64,000 nucleotides of DNA, from NCBI GenBank assembly GCA_017542125.1, contig JAFXXU010000042.1:1-64000 (forward strand), in the 5' to 3' direction. The DNA is from Ruminococcus sp. (GTDB lineage Bacteria > Bacillota > Clostridia > Oscillospirales > Ruminococcaceae). The translations under genes were made by a program, and so were the position numbers. Positions 55,020 to 62,391 of the stretch are shown piece after piece. Under the pieces are notes generated by a model. It was not told the origin of the DNA. It made no database searches and saw only the letters and a list, made by a program, of their open reading frames with translations. Position 1 is the stretch's first letter, and every line of letters begins with the position of its first letter.

Positions 55020-55045
55020 ACAGATCTCCTCCTTAAAACATCTGT
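55020..55045 (-). promoter_or_regulatory. Hairpin enclosing the integrase 2 ribosome site
   Basis: On the minus strand ACAGAT and ATCTGT pair across a loop that contains AAGGAGGAG, ending next to the ATG. It could modulate translation of the recombinase. Confidence 0.4.
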
Positions 55046-55079
55046 ACAGAATTTCGGACTGTTAAATCGAATGCCGCAT

Positions 55080-55107
55080 ATCATAACACTATTGTTTTAT
55101 CCCGCAA
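55080..55107 (-). promoter_or_regulatory. Probable promoter of integrase 2
   Basis: On the minus strand TTGCGG (55107-55102), 16 bases, TATGAT (55085-55080), 60 bases upstream of the start codon. Confidence 0.55.
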
Positions 55108-55518
55108 ATCGGGATATGGAGTTGGTCCTCTCCGGCGGCTAAAGGTATGTTTTACGTCCACACCAAAGACGCGGGCTTTTATGGTCGGGCCCTGGCAAAC
55201 CGTATAGAAGCCTTTTCAAGTCGTGCTTGTGACCGCTGATGCCAAAAATCTATGATAAAACAGCATCAGCCAAGTTTTATAATGGCGCAACCCTTTTACG
55301 GGATCACTGAGCTTTCGATTTAACAGACGACCGCCAAGCACTTATGGCGTGCCGCTTACCGTCTTAAAACGGTACCCTGAAACGCTGTGCAGATACGTTC
55401 CCAATGCCGCCCCCGAGCACTTACGAAGCGCGGAATTCTCGTCACAAGCCGGTTACACCTCAACTTCGTTGAGTTATAACCGTCTTGTTTCCCCTATACA
55501 GTGAGAAGATCTATGTCA

Positions 55519-55553
55519 AAGAGGGGTGCTGTGGCTGACCCTCTGTTTTTTTA
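55519..55553 (+). terminator. Terminator of the candidate structured RNA
   Basis: AGAGGG (55520-55525) pairs with CCCTCT (55539-55544) and GTTTTTTT follows. There is no plus-strand gene upstream that it could serve other than the candidate RNA. Confidence 0.75.
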
Positions 55554-55566
55554 TACATTTATACGC

Positions 55567-55658
55567 AAAAAAGCCCGGAGCTCCCTTGCTTTGGAACTCC
55601 GGACTAAAAAGTAAATTTGTACTATCTATATCATATCACAAAATGTTATATTTGTCAA
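55567..55658 (-). ncRNA. Short promoter-terminator unit 2 (about 60-nt transcript)
   Basis: On the minus strand TTGACA (55658-55653), 17 bases, TATGAT (55635-55630), then within 25 bases the stem AGTCCGGAG/CTCCGGGCT (one mismatch, 55605-55597 with 55580-55572) and six T. Its spacer is the 19-bp dyad copy 4 (55633-55651). The terminator stem contains GAGTTCCAA, also present in unit 1. No gene lies between, so a small RNA is the simplest reading. Confidence 0.6.
55633..55651. repeat. 19-bp dyad copy 4
   Basis: ATATCACAAAATGTTATAT, lying exactly in the promoter spacer of short unit 2. Confidence 0.7.
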
Positions 55659-55834
55659 GAGGGTTTTGAAAAAAATTTGCTTTGAACGGTTCCTATTTTC
55701 CAAAACCGCAAAAATCCTGATTTCGGGAAACAGACTGAATGTGCCGCCCCTCTGAACTCAACCGCCTGAACACCATATAAACGTCTGCCCCGTGTGCTTA
55801 CAGCGCTTGCCACGGTACTCATAAAGGAACACTG

Positions 55835-56752
55835 TTATTGAGTTGGGGAAGAAGCACCCCGGGCTTTGTTATCCTTACCGAACTCTTCCGCAAAGCCACA
55901 AGCATTCCGCAAGAACATCTCTTTATTGTTATCGAAGCGAGTCTTTTTCCTCCTCATAGCAATACGGAAACTGTGCTTGTTATATTCTTTGTTATAGGAA
56001 GCTTTGACGCGGATCAATTTGAATTCTTTAAAAATATTCTCCCACTCACTGCAGTTCTTTCCCTTTACATACTGGTTATACAACTGTCCAGCTTGTTTAT
56101 CACTGATGCCTTTATCGGATACTTTTGCCTCCGGATTTTCAGTGTTGCGTGATCTGCTCCAGTAAAAGAACCGATTCTTTTCAGTCACAGGCACAAATGT
56201 TCCCTTGTCATCTATTTCCGTTTCCGGTGAGTCCGGCTTGTCTTCCTTACACAAATAGTAAGAGAGCTTTACTGCGCTTTCATAATCTATTTTAGCCTGC
56301 TTTAAGTTGATGTTTCCGTGCTGCCATGCATCCTCTATGATCTCTCTGTTCTGTCTGGAACTCGGTATATTCAGGACAACATGAAAATGGATATTATCAT
56401 CATTTGCGCCGGTCTCAACAACCTTTATGTATTTGAGATCTCCCCATCCCATGCTCTTTGCTCTGGTCTTTAATCTGTTGATAAAATTCTTCCATATACT
56501 ATGGAGCGTCGCATTATCAAGTCCTTCCTGGTCTTTGATGGTCAGTGTCAGAAAGCTTGTGCTGGTGCTGACGAAATTTGCCAGAATAATCCTTAGCAGC
56601 TTCCAGGCCTTTTGGTGATAATTGTATCTCTTCATTTTTTGAGTCGTCGGGTTCTTCTTCTCCCTTTTGGACAGGGAAAACTTCTTCGGCCTTGTACTGA
56701 ATACTTCAGCTAACAAAATATCCTTACATTCGTATGAACGTGTTCTGATCAT
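55835..56752 (-). CDS. HUH-type replication initiator / relaxase-like protein
   Basis: A 305-residue protein resembling rolling-circle replication initiators of the phage G2P/REP ORF2 type. The HUH metal-binding motif is IHFHVVLNI (about residues 122-130). The downstream SAVKLSYYLCKE (about 168-179) carries the candidate nucleophile Tyr pair with a Lys. A central charged stretch and a basic C-terminus follow. The start at 56752 has a strong AGGAGG 6 bases upstream; an earlier TTG is in frame but less likely. It is downstream of integrase 3 on the same strand, so excision and replication functions are probably co-transcribed, as in self-replicating integrative elements. Confidence 0.82.
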   Translation of the reverse strand: MIRTRSYECKDILLAEVFSTRPKKFSLSKREKKNPTTQKMKRYNYHQKAWKLLRIILANFVSTSTSFLTLTIKDQEGLDNATLHSIWKNFINRLKTRAKSMGWGDLKYIKVVETGANDDNIHFHVVLNIPSSRQNREIIEDAWQHGNINLKQAKIDYESAVKLSYYLCKEDKPDSPETEIDDKGTFVPVTEKNRFFYWSRSRNTENPEAKVSDKGISDKQAGQLYNQYVKGKNCSEWENIFKEFKLIRVKASYNKEYNKHSFRIAMRRKKTRFDNNKEMFLRNACGFAEEFGKDNKARGASSPTQ

Positions 56753-56904
56753 ATAAAACCTCCTGTAATTAATCAATAATTTTCAGATCTTCGGGTGACT
56801 GCTCTCCTGAGATCTGCTCCTTCAAAAACCGTCCTAATGTTATGACCCATATCAAGTCCGGCAAGGCCCGGACTCCCGGGCCATTTTCGGACTGTATCAA
56901 TCGA

Positions 56905-58329
56905 TCATTCGGGCGCATCTGTCCCGCTGCCGTTTTGGTTTTCGTCCGCTCCAAGCGCTTTGTTCAGAGCGTTGCCGAACTGCTCCGCTGCATCACGGCT
57001 CTGTTTGGAGAGAGTATGGGTATATATCGCCTGTGTCGTCAGAACGGAACTGTGTCCCAGCATCCTGCTGACCACAAGCGGATCTGTTCCTGCGTCGTTA
57101 GCCAGAGTCGCAAATGTATGGCGGAATTTATGCGGGTTTATGTGCGCAAGCCCATACTTCTTTTCAAACTTCCCGAAATGGTCATTTATAGAATCGGGAT
57201 GCATCGGGAGACCCACGTTCCCGGTTTTCTCCTGAAAGAATATATAACCTGTTTCATTCCACGAATCTCCGTAGGCTGCTTTGCGTTCGATATACCACTT
57301 GCGGTATTCTTTCAGCAGCTCCCTCTCGTAATCCGTGATAGGAAATTCTCTTATGCTTTTATCGCTTTTGGGAGAACCTGCATATAATCCGTCAGAGGGC
57401 TTGTACTGTAAATTGTTGTCCACATGGATCACTGAGTTGTCAAAGTCGATAGCAGACCACTTCAAGCCCGCTATCTCTCCGCGCCTCATTCCCGTCTTGT
57501 AAAACAGGGCGAAAATAGTCTGCCACTTGATGCTTTCCTGTCTGCTTGCGTTGATTATGGCAGTCAGCTCCTCCCAGGTGAATGCTTCGCGCTCTTTCTG
57601 CGGAACTTTGGGAGGATCAGCAGTTTTGACCGGATTCCTCTCGATGAGTTCCTCCTTGTATGCCAGCTCAAATATGACAGACAGGAAGATATGGAACTCC
57701 TTGACCGTCTTATATGCCAGCGGCCTGTTATCCATAGTGATATTGAACAGGCTGCTGCAGTCTGTATCCAGCACCTCTGCGATCAGCCTGGCCATGTCTT
57801 CTCTGATCTTGCGGCCGTTACAGGCGGCCGAGACCGTAGCCGTGGATATTCCTGCTTTCCCTGCTGCCGCGGCTATGGTCATTCCCCGGTCTGCTATCAC
57901 CGCACGGATATCTGTCTTCGGAGCGGCAGAGCCGGGCTTCGCCCTGCATCCCGAGGATAGCAGGTCATCGTAGTATTTGTTGATCATCTTAGTATCTATA
58001 TTGTTAAGCCTCAAGTCTCCGAACCGTTCGTTAACTCTCGGCAGGAAATATCTTCTATATGTAGTCTCTGTCTTCGGCTTCATCTTGCCCCTTGAGACCA
58101 GATGCTTTATGGCATATTCGGCATAATCTGAAAATATGGGATCCTTGATATTTGCTTTCTTCTTGAGTTCCTCTTCACGCCTTTTGGCTTCTTTCCTGTT
58201 CTGCTTCTCTGTCTTGCTTGGGTCATATTTGTAGGTCTCAGTCAGTTCGGGAAGGCCCTTGCCTCTGTAAACGCCTATAACATAGGCTCTGATCTTTCCG
58301 TTTTTGTATTTCCTTGTTCTTATACTCAA
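56905..58329 (-). CDS. Tyrosine integrase 3 with an inserted helix-turn-helix domain
   Basis: A 474-residue Tn916-like integrase. After an N-terminal arm-binding part and a basic linker (TEKQNRKEAKRREEELKKK), the core-binding domain (about 65-235) is interrupted near residues 140-195 by an XRE-like helix-turn-helix (DRGMTIAAAAGKAGISTATVSAACNGRKIREDMARLIAEVLD). The catalytic domain has R282 in TGMRRGEIAGL, HKFRHTFATLA (HxxR) and LGHSSVLTTQAIYTHTL (His and Tyr). The start is TTG, placed 10 bases after AAAGGAG. It lies downstream of two excisionase-like genes and upstream of the rep gene, a typical int-xis-rep layout. Confidence 0.92.
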   Translation of the reverse strand: MSIRTRKYKNGKIRAYVIGVYRGKGLPELTETYKYDPSKTEKQNRKEAKRREEELKKKANIKDPIFSDYAEYAIKHLVSRGKMKPKTETTYRRYFLPRVNERFGDLRLNNIDTKMINKYYDDLLSSGCRAKPGSAAPKTDIRAVIADRGMTIAAAAGKAGISTATVSAACNGRKIREDMARLIAEVLDTDCSSLFNITMDNRPLAYKTVKEFHIFLSVIFELAYKEELIERNPVKTADPPKVPQKEREAFTWEELTAIINASRQESIKWQTIFALFYKTGMRRGEIAGLKWSAIDFDNSVIHVDNNLQYKPSDGLYAGSPKSDKSIREFPITDYERELLKEYRKWYIERKAAYGDSWNETGYIFFQEKTGNVGLPMHPDSINDHFGKFEKKYGLAHINPHKFRHTFATLANDAGTDPLVVSRMLGHSSVLTTQAIYTHTLSKQSRDAAEQFGNALNKALGADENQNGSGTDAPE

Positions 58330-58448
58330 TAAAAATGCACTCCTTTCATAGTTAAGGTTGTGCTGCCCCGTCTGAGGGGGCAGCTGTGTCGTTATCCTTC
58401 TGTTCAGCAGGTCCTTGTTCCTGCTCTTGCTTAGTCAGTATCGGGTGA

Positions 58449-58643
58449 TCAACCTTCCATTTTCAGAAATCTAAGTACGTCATCGAGGTTGAGCAGTGTC
58501 TTCCTTCCTGCCTGGATGCTGGGGATGGCATTGCTCCTGCACCACGCTCTCAGCGTTGACTCATCGACATAAACACCAATACTGCTAAGTGCTCTGACTG
58601 TTTCAGGGATAGTCATTATCCTTATAGCTCTGTTCTCTGTCAT
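58449..58643 (-). CDS. Excisionase-like DNA-binding protein B
   Basis: A 64-residue winged-helix protein (IMTIPETVRALSSIGVYVDESTLRAWCRSNAIPSIQAGRKTLLNLDDVLRFLK) of the MerR/excisionase type, which would bind DNA near the attachment site and direct integrase 3 to excision. It has a strong AAAGGAGGG site. It is a paralogue of the gene 115 bases upstream, 119 bases before the integrase start. A hairpin with CTGCCCC/GGGGCAG lies between it and the integrase gene (about 58364-58384). Confidence 0.8.
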   Translation of the reverse strand: MTENRAIRIMTIPETVRALSSIGVYVDESTLRAWCRSNAIPSIQAGRKTLLNLDDVLRFLKMEG

Positions 58644-58757
58644 AGCGGCGTTTCCCTCCTTTCAGATGTATTGGGGTCGGGGCTGCAGTCCCCCAAAACG
58701 GTGAACTGCAGCGGGCTTTGCTTTGGATATGCTTTGATATGGTTATGCGGCTTTGTG

Positions 58758-58946
58758 TCAGGCTGCCCTGAATAAGCCAAGCACATCATCAAAGTTAATG
58801 AGCATTTTCCTGCCGGCAGGCACATAAGGAAGTGTACCTTCCTTACACCATGTCCTCAGCCTTGCCTCACCGATTTTGATTCCTATGCTGTGAAGTTCCT
58901 TCGCTGCCTCCGGTATTGTCATGACTCTTATCCTTTCCTCTGTCAT
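58758..58946 (-). CDS. Excisionase-like DNA-binding protein A
   Basis: A 62-residue paralogue of the downstream gene (VMTIPEAAKELHSIGIKIGEARLRTWCKEGTLPYVPAGRKMLINFDDVLGLFR), same fold and length. It has an AAAGGAGG site. It is the first gene after the tandem promoter-terminator repeat array, whose promoters all fire towards it. Confidence 0.8.
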   Translation of the reverse strand: MTEERIRVMTIPEAAKELHSIGIKIGEARLRTWCKEGTLPYVPAGRKMLINFDDVLGLFRAA

Positions 58947-59083
58947 ATAGGCATTTCCTCCTTTCGTCGATCTATTTATAACCTGTTTAAAAGTGACGGC
59001 GGCATTTTAAACCGGCGGATAAAAATACCGGATAAAAAGTCACGCGCTCCCGAACAGGGTAAATACCTTTATGGAAATAAAAA

Positions 59084-59165
59084 AGATCGCTGTAAGTGAA
59101 TCACAGCGATCTGTATAAGAAATATTCATTGCATATATTATACCACAACTTAAACGGCTTGTCAA
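59084..59165 (-). ncRNA. Promoter-terminator unit in repeat 1
   Basis: On the minus strand TTGACA (59165-59160), 17 bases, TATAAT (59142-59137), then about 24 bases to the perfect 10-bp stem 59112-59084 followed by TTTTTTATTT. The predicted transcript is about 50-55 nt, directed at the excisionase genes. Confidence 0.65.
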
Positions 59166-59187
59166 ATCGCGACTACACAACTTCGCA

Positions 59188-59217
59188 TTTGCCTTTTTAC
59201 GCCCTTTTACGGTATAA
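59188..59217 (+). promoter_or_regulatory. Plus-strand promoter in repeat 1 (also in repeat 3)
   Basis: TTGCCT, 18 bases, TATAAT, reading away from the short minus-strand unit. Repeat 3 has the same boxes near 59870-59900; repeat 2 has TATAGT instead. A transcript from here would cover the covarying stem of the unit. Confidence 0.5.
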
Positions 59218-59413
59218 TATCTGTTCTGTTCTTATAAAATCTGCTCGCTGGACATCACTTCTGCCTTTATAAAATGTTCCGGGCTGACCTTATAACTGCC
59301 TTTATAGCCATATAAGGTCAGGTGCATTTATAAGGGGTATATAAGTTCCTCGGATAAAAGTGCCCGTATAAAGGAACTTTATATCTGCGGTATATACCTT
59401 ATAGGAATAAAAA

Positions 59414-59495
59414 AGATCGCTGTAAGTAATTCACAGCGATCTGTATAAGAAATATTCATTACATATATTATACCACAAGTTAATCAGCTTGTCAA
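59414..59495 (-). ncRNA. Promoter-terminator unit in repeat 2
   Basis: Same layout as in repeat 1: TTGACA (59495-59490), 17 bases, TATAAT (59472-59467), hairpin 59442-59414 and T tract. Promoter boxes and stem are unchanged while the spacer differs (GTTAATCAGC against CTTAAACGGC region), which suggests selection on these parts. Confidence 0.65.
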
Positions 59496-59764
59496 ATCGC
59501 GACTACACAACTTTGTTTTTTTCTGCACTTTCTGTTTTACGCCGATTTTACGCCTTTTTACGGTATAGTATCTGTTCTGTTCCTTATATCATCTGCTCGC
59601 TGGACATCACTTCTGCCTTTATAAAATGTACCGGCCTAAACTTATAACTACTTTTACGCCGTATAAGTTCAGGTACCTTTATAAGGTATATATAAGTCCC
59701 ACGGATAAAAGTGCCAGTTTAAAAGTGCTCTATATCTGCGGTATATACCTTATAGGAATAAAAA

Positions 59765-59846
59765 AGATCGCTGTAAGTGAATCACAGCGATCTGTATAAG
59801 AAATATTCATTGCATATATTATACCACAAGTTGACTGGCTTGTCAA
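59765..59846 (-). ncRNA. Promoter-terminator unit in repeat 3
   Basis: TTGACA (59846-59841), 17 bases, TATAAT (59823-59818), hairpin 59793-59765 and T tract. The fourth copy further right has CTGACA and TGTGAT boxes and a mismatched stem, so it is probably inactive. Confidence 0.65.
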
Positions 59847-60120
59847 ATCGCGACTACACAACTTCGCATTTGCCTTTTTACGCCCTTTTTTCGGTATAAT
59901 ATCTGCTCTATTCTTATATCATCTGCTCGCTGGACATCACATCTGCCTTTATAAAATGCTTTAGGACTGAACTTATAACTGCCTTTATAGGCGTATAAGG
60001 TCAGGTACCTTTATAAAGTATATAAGTCCCTCGGATAAAAGTACCCTTATAAAGGAACTTTATATCTGCGGTATATATACCTTTATAAAATAAAAAAGAT
60101 CGCTGTAAACGGATCACAGC

Positions 60121-60586
60121 AATCAACAGAAAATATATAGAAAAGACCTATCACATATATCACACCGCGAAAAGGCCGGCCTGTCAGATCAGACCACAAG
60201 GCATTCTGCGGACGTAAACCGTCCTCGTTCCTATATTCAGTTTCTTTTGATTACATGGCATCACTTCAATCTGTTTTATTTTATACGTTGCCCTTGATCC
60301 GAACCTGCGTGTTCTTTACTGCACGGTATCAGATCAAATACCTTATGATACTATTATACCACACCATGATTGGCTTGTCAAATTCGAAAGAACGGTTTTT
60401 GCAAAACCCCTCTTTACCAACACAGAAAGTGCCTTGTGCCTTATATATTTATATAGTATAACTCCTATACGCTTATACGAGATATCACAAATTGTGATAT
60501 TCGCATTGATGCGTGAAATGCGTCCTTATTAACAGTCAGCGATCTGCTTGTTACAGTATAATAAGGATAAACCGATCAACAAACAC
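60121..60586. other. Non-coding flank of the repeat array
   Basis: It holds the decayed fourth promoter unit and the dyad copy 5. Otherwise A/T-rich sequence without a supported ORF; the 68-codon frame at 60255-60461 has no ribosome site. Confidence 0.5.
60482..60500. repeat. 19-bp dyad copy 5, perfect palindrome
   Basis: ATATCACAAATTGTGATAT, a perfect 9-1-9 palindrome, marking the right side of the region that shares this dyad. Confidence 0.75.
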
Positions 60587-60624
60587 AAACCTCCCAAGGT
60601 TCAAAAGCAAGCCCCGGGAGGTTT
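60587..60624 (-). terminator. Terminator of the beta-helix lipoprotein gene
   Basis: Perfect stem AAACCTCCC/GGGAGGTTT with a 20-base interior, 34 bases after the lipoprotein stop codon, then GTGTTTG on the minus strand. Confidence 0.65.
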
Positions 60625-60657
60625 ATTCTAATGCATTTATTTATCTCAAAACTTACA

Positions 60658-62139
60658 TCACTTCGTCCCTGTCAGCGCTGTACCGTTCACATAGAGAGTG
60701 TAGCCGTTGGAAATAACATTCGATGCATCGCCGTTGAATTCGGTGATGTAGCTGTCGCCCGTGAGCGTCCAGGTGCTGGAGCTGTCGAGAGTTACGGAGA
60801 CTGTTCCGACATCCGTGGAAACTGTGTCGCCCTTGGCATTGGTGATGCTGCCGCTCACATAGCCTTTGAGTGTGGAGCCGTCCGAGAGATTCAGCGTCAG
60901 CTTGGAGTTGTCGCCCACAAGTACCGCGCCCTCAAGAGTCTGCTTGGAAACGTTCAGCGTGGCTGTGTTGGAGCCGCCGTTCCAACCGTCATCACAAACC
61001 GAGATCAGAACATTATCGCTGTCCTCGTTGGTGATCTTCACGCCGGTCAGGGTGATCACCGCATTGGTGTTTGTAACGTGGAAAACGTGACCGTTCTTGC
61101 TGGTCAGCGAGCCGCCTGTCATATTGAAGGACGAGGTGCCGCTGTCCGCATCGCCCGACATGGACTGATAGATCATAATGGTATCCATAAAGGTGGCGTT
61201 GCCGTTGCACTTGGTGTTGTTTGCGGTCATATCGCAGTTGTTGAGGGTTATGGAGTTGAGCCCTTCAATGCACACGCCCTCAGAGAGATTTGAAACGAGC
61301 GTGGCGTTCTCAACGGTTATATCCGCCGTGGAGTAGATGGCAGGCGAACCAAGACCGTTGGATGTATATGTGCCGCCGTCAACGGTGACAGTTCCGCCGC
61401 CTCTGTCGGTGCGTATGGGAGCCGAGGACTGTCCGCTTGTAGTGACAGTGAGGTTATTTGCCTTGGTGATACCGCCGCCGGTGGTCATTATGCCGCCCGA
61501 GCCGCTGCCGGTGGTGGTGATAGTCGAGTCCTTGATGATGACTGTGGTGCCGTCACCCGATGCGCCGTTCTTTCCGCCGTTGCCGCCGTAGCTGAACACG
61601 CCGTTGGCGCCCGATGCGTCCGAGGTGATAGTCGCATTCGTGATAGTTGTCGTCGAACCGTCCTTGACCAGCACCGCCGCATTCTGACCGTAGAAATTGC
61701 AGTTGTCGCCGCCGTCGGAATCGCCGGACTTGGTGACCGTGGCATTTGTGACTGTCACATCATCCGAGGTGCTTATCAGCAGAGCGCTCTGATCTGATTC
61801 CGACGATTCGTAGGTCTTGCCGTCCTGTGTTTCAGACGAGGTTATTTCCGTTGCTCCGCCGTAAACAACTTCACTGCGATTCCCACCGGGGCCTCCGCCC
61901 TGTCCGTCAGGAGGAGCGCCGTCAGGCTTGTCGCCGCCGCCTTTGCCGTCAGGCGGATCGCCGGGCTTGTCACTATTGCTCTCTGTATCGTCCTGCTGTT
62001 CCTCACTGGAAGCTGTGCTCTCGCTTACAGAAGAAACCGTATCTGCCGAACCCTTGGACGAGCTGTCCGAGGTGCTGCCGCAGGCTGTCATTGCAGCCGC
62101 AAGGATTATTGCCAGTGTCATAGATAATGCTTTTTTCAT
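60658..62139 (-). CDS. Surface lipoprotein with a right-handed beta-helix-like repeat domain
   Basis: A 493-residue exported lipoprotein: signal peptide with lipobox AAMTAC (about residues 1-20), a Ser/Asp/Gly/Pro-rich linker (about 20-90, with GDPPDGKGGGDKPDG-type repeats) and a long region of short repeated strands rich in T, S, N, V and I (SALLISTSDDVTVTNATVTKSG, GVNSITLNNCDMTANN and similar). These suggest a parallel beta-helix as in carbohydrate-binding or adhesive surface proteins. No catalytic residues are recognisable. The ATG at 62139 follows GGAGG by 8 bases. Its base composition is much more G/C-rich than the polysaccharide operon, so it may have come to the island separately. Confidence 0.8.
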   Translation of the reverse strand: MKKALSMTLAIILAAAMTACGSTSDSSSKGSADTVSSVSESTASSEEQQDDTESNSDKPGDPPDGKGGGDKPDGAPPDGQGGGPGGNRSEVVYGGATEITSSETQDGKTYESSESDQSALLISTSDDVTVTNATVTKSGDSDGGDNCNFYGQNAAVLVKDGSTTTITNATITSDASGANGVFSYGGNGGKNGASGDGTTVIIKDSTITTTGSGSGGIMTTGGGITKANNLTVTTSGQSSAPIRTDRGGGTVTVDGGTYTSNGLGSPAIYSTADITVENATLVSNLSEGVCIEGLNSITLNNCDMTANNTKCNGNATFMDTIMIYQSMSGDADSGTSSFNMTGGSLTSKNGHVFHVTNTNAVITLTGVKITNEDSDNVLISVCDDGWNGGSNTATLNVSKQTLEGAVLVGDNSKLTLNLSDGSTLKGYVSGSITNAKGDTVSTDVGTVSVTLDSSSTWTLTGDSYITEFNGDASNVISNGYTLYVNGTALTGTK

Positions 62140-62271
62140 AGTGATGACCTCCTTTGAACTTCTCTTTGAGCTTATCATACCATTCCTGCCTTAATCTTAC
62201 TTAAAGGCAATATGAAAAGCGGGTGAAAGATCAGAGCGCGGAGGAGAAGGTGGTTGCAGGATCTATCTTTT

Positions 62272-62287
62272 CTGAAAATATTTTCAG
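62272..62287. promoter_or_regulatory. Perfect palindrome upstream of the beta-helix lipoprotein
   Basis: CTGAAAATATTTTCAG, 16 bp, 133 bases before the lipoprotein start. A possible operator; no clear promoter boxes were found beside it. Confidence 0.4.
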
Positions 62288-62391
62288 TGAATAATCATTC
62301 AGAAAGCATTGCCTATTCTGACTGCCGGTAACTATTATTCCACAGCAGCCCAATAAATATTGCTCACATCATTTCAGAACAGAAAAAGCTC

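Larger units (their letters stand above)
55050..55553 (+). ncRNA. Candidate large structured RNA (about 500 nt)
   Basis: A 500-base stretch between integrase 2 and Rep with no credible ORF on either strand but many stable hairpins. They include GCTGATGC/GCATCAGC (55237-55268), TACCGTC-TTAAAA-CGGTA (55357-55374) and a UUCG-capped stem GGTTA..CTCAAC-TTCG-TTGAG..TAACC (55451-55481). A long-range pairing CTGTTAAATCGAA (55059-55071) with TTCGATTTAACAG (55314-55326) is a perfect 13-bp match. GCACTTAYG occurs twice in loops. It ends in a strong intrinsic terminator (AGAGGG/CCCTCT, 55520-55544, then seven T). The plus-strand promoter is not clear. The size and mobile-element setting recall the ROOL/GOLLD classes of large RNAs, but I cannot confirm a match. 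Confidence 0.5.
59066..60120. repeat. Tandem array of about 340-bp non-coding repeats
   Basis: Three full units and a decayed fourth, recognised by the hairpin AGATCGCTGT...ACAGCGATCT at 59084, 59414, 59765 and (degenerate) 60097, giving periods of 330, 351 and 332 bases. Each unit also has a minus-strand promoter, a plus-strand promoter, the phrase CTGCTCGCTGGACATCAC, and a long stem of the type CTGACCTTATA...TATAAGGTCAG whose arms change together between units (ACCTTATA/TATAAGGT in unit 1, AACTTATA/TATAAGTT in unit 2). There are no ORFs. Neither CRISPR nor IS features are present. Confidence 0.85.

Noticed and set aside
55050-55553. RNase P RNA, tmRNA or a group II intron
   Set aside because: The RNase P core GAGGAAAGUCC, a tmRNA tag reading frame with tRNA-like end, and intron domain V or a reverse transcriptase were looked for and not seen.
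56769-56954. A 61-codon minus-strand ORF between integrase 3 and rep
   Set aside because: It overlaps the end of the integrase, has no ribosome site at its start, and only its last 30 codons look protein-like.
59066-60120. CRISPR array or insertion sequence
   Set aside because: Repeats are 330-351 bp apart with conserved content throughout; there are no 25-40 bp repeats with unique spacers, no cas genes and no transposase.
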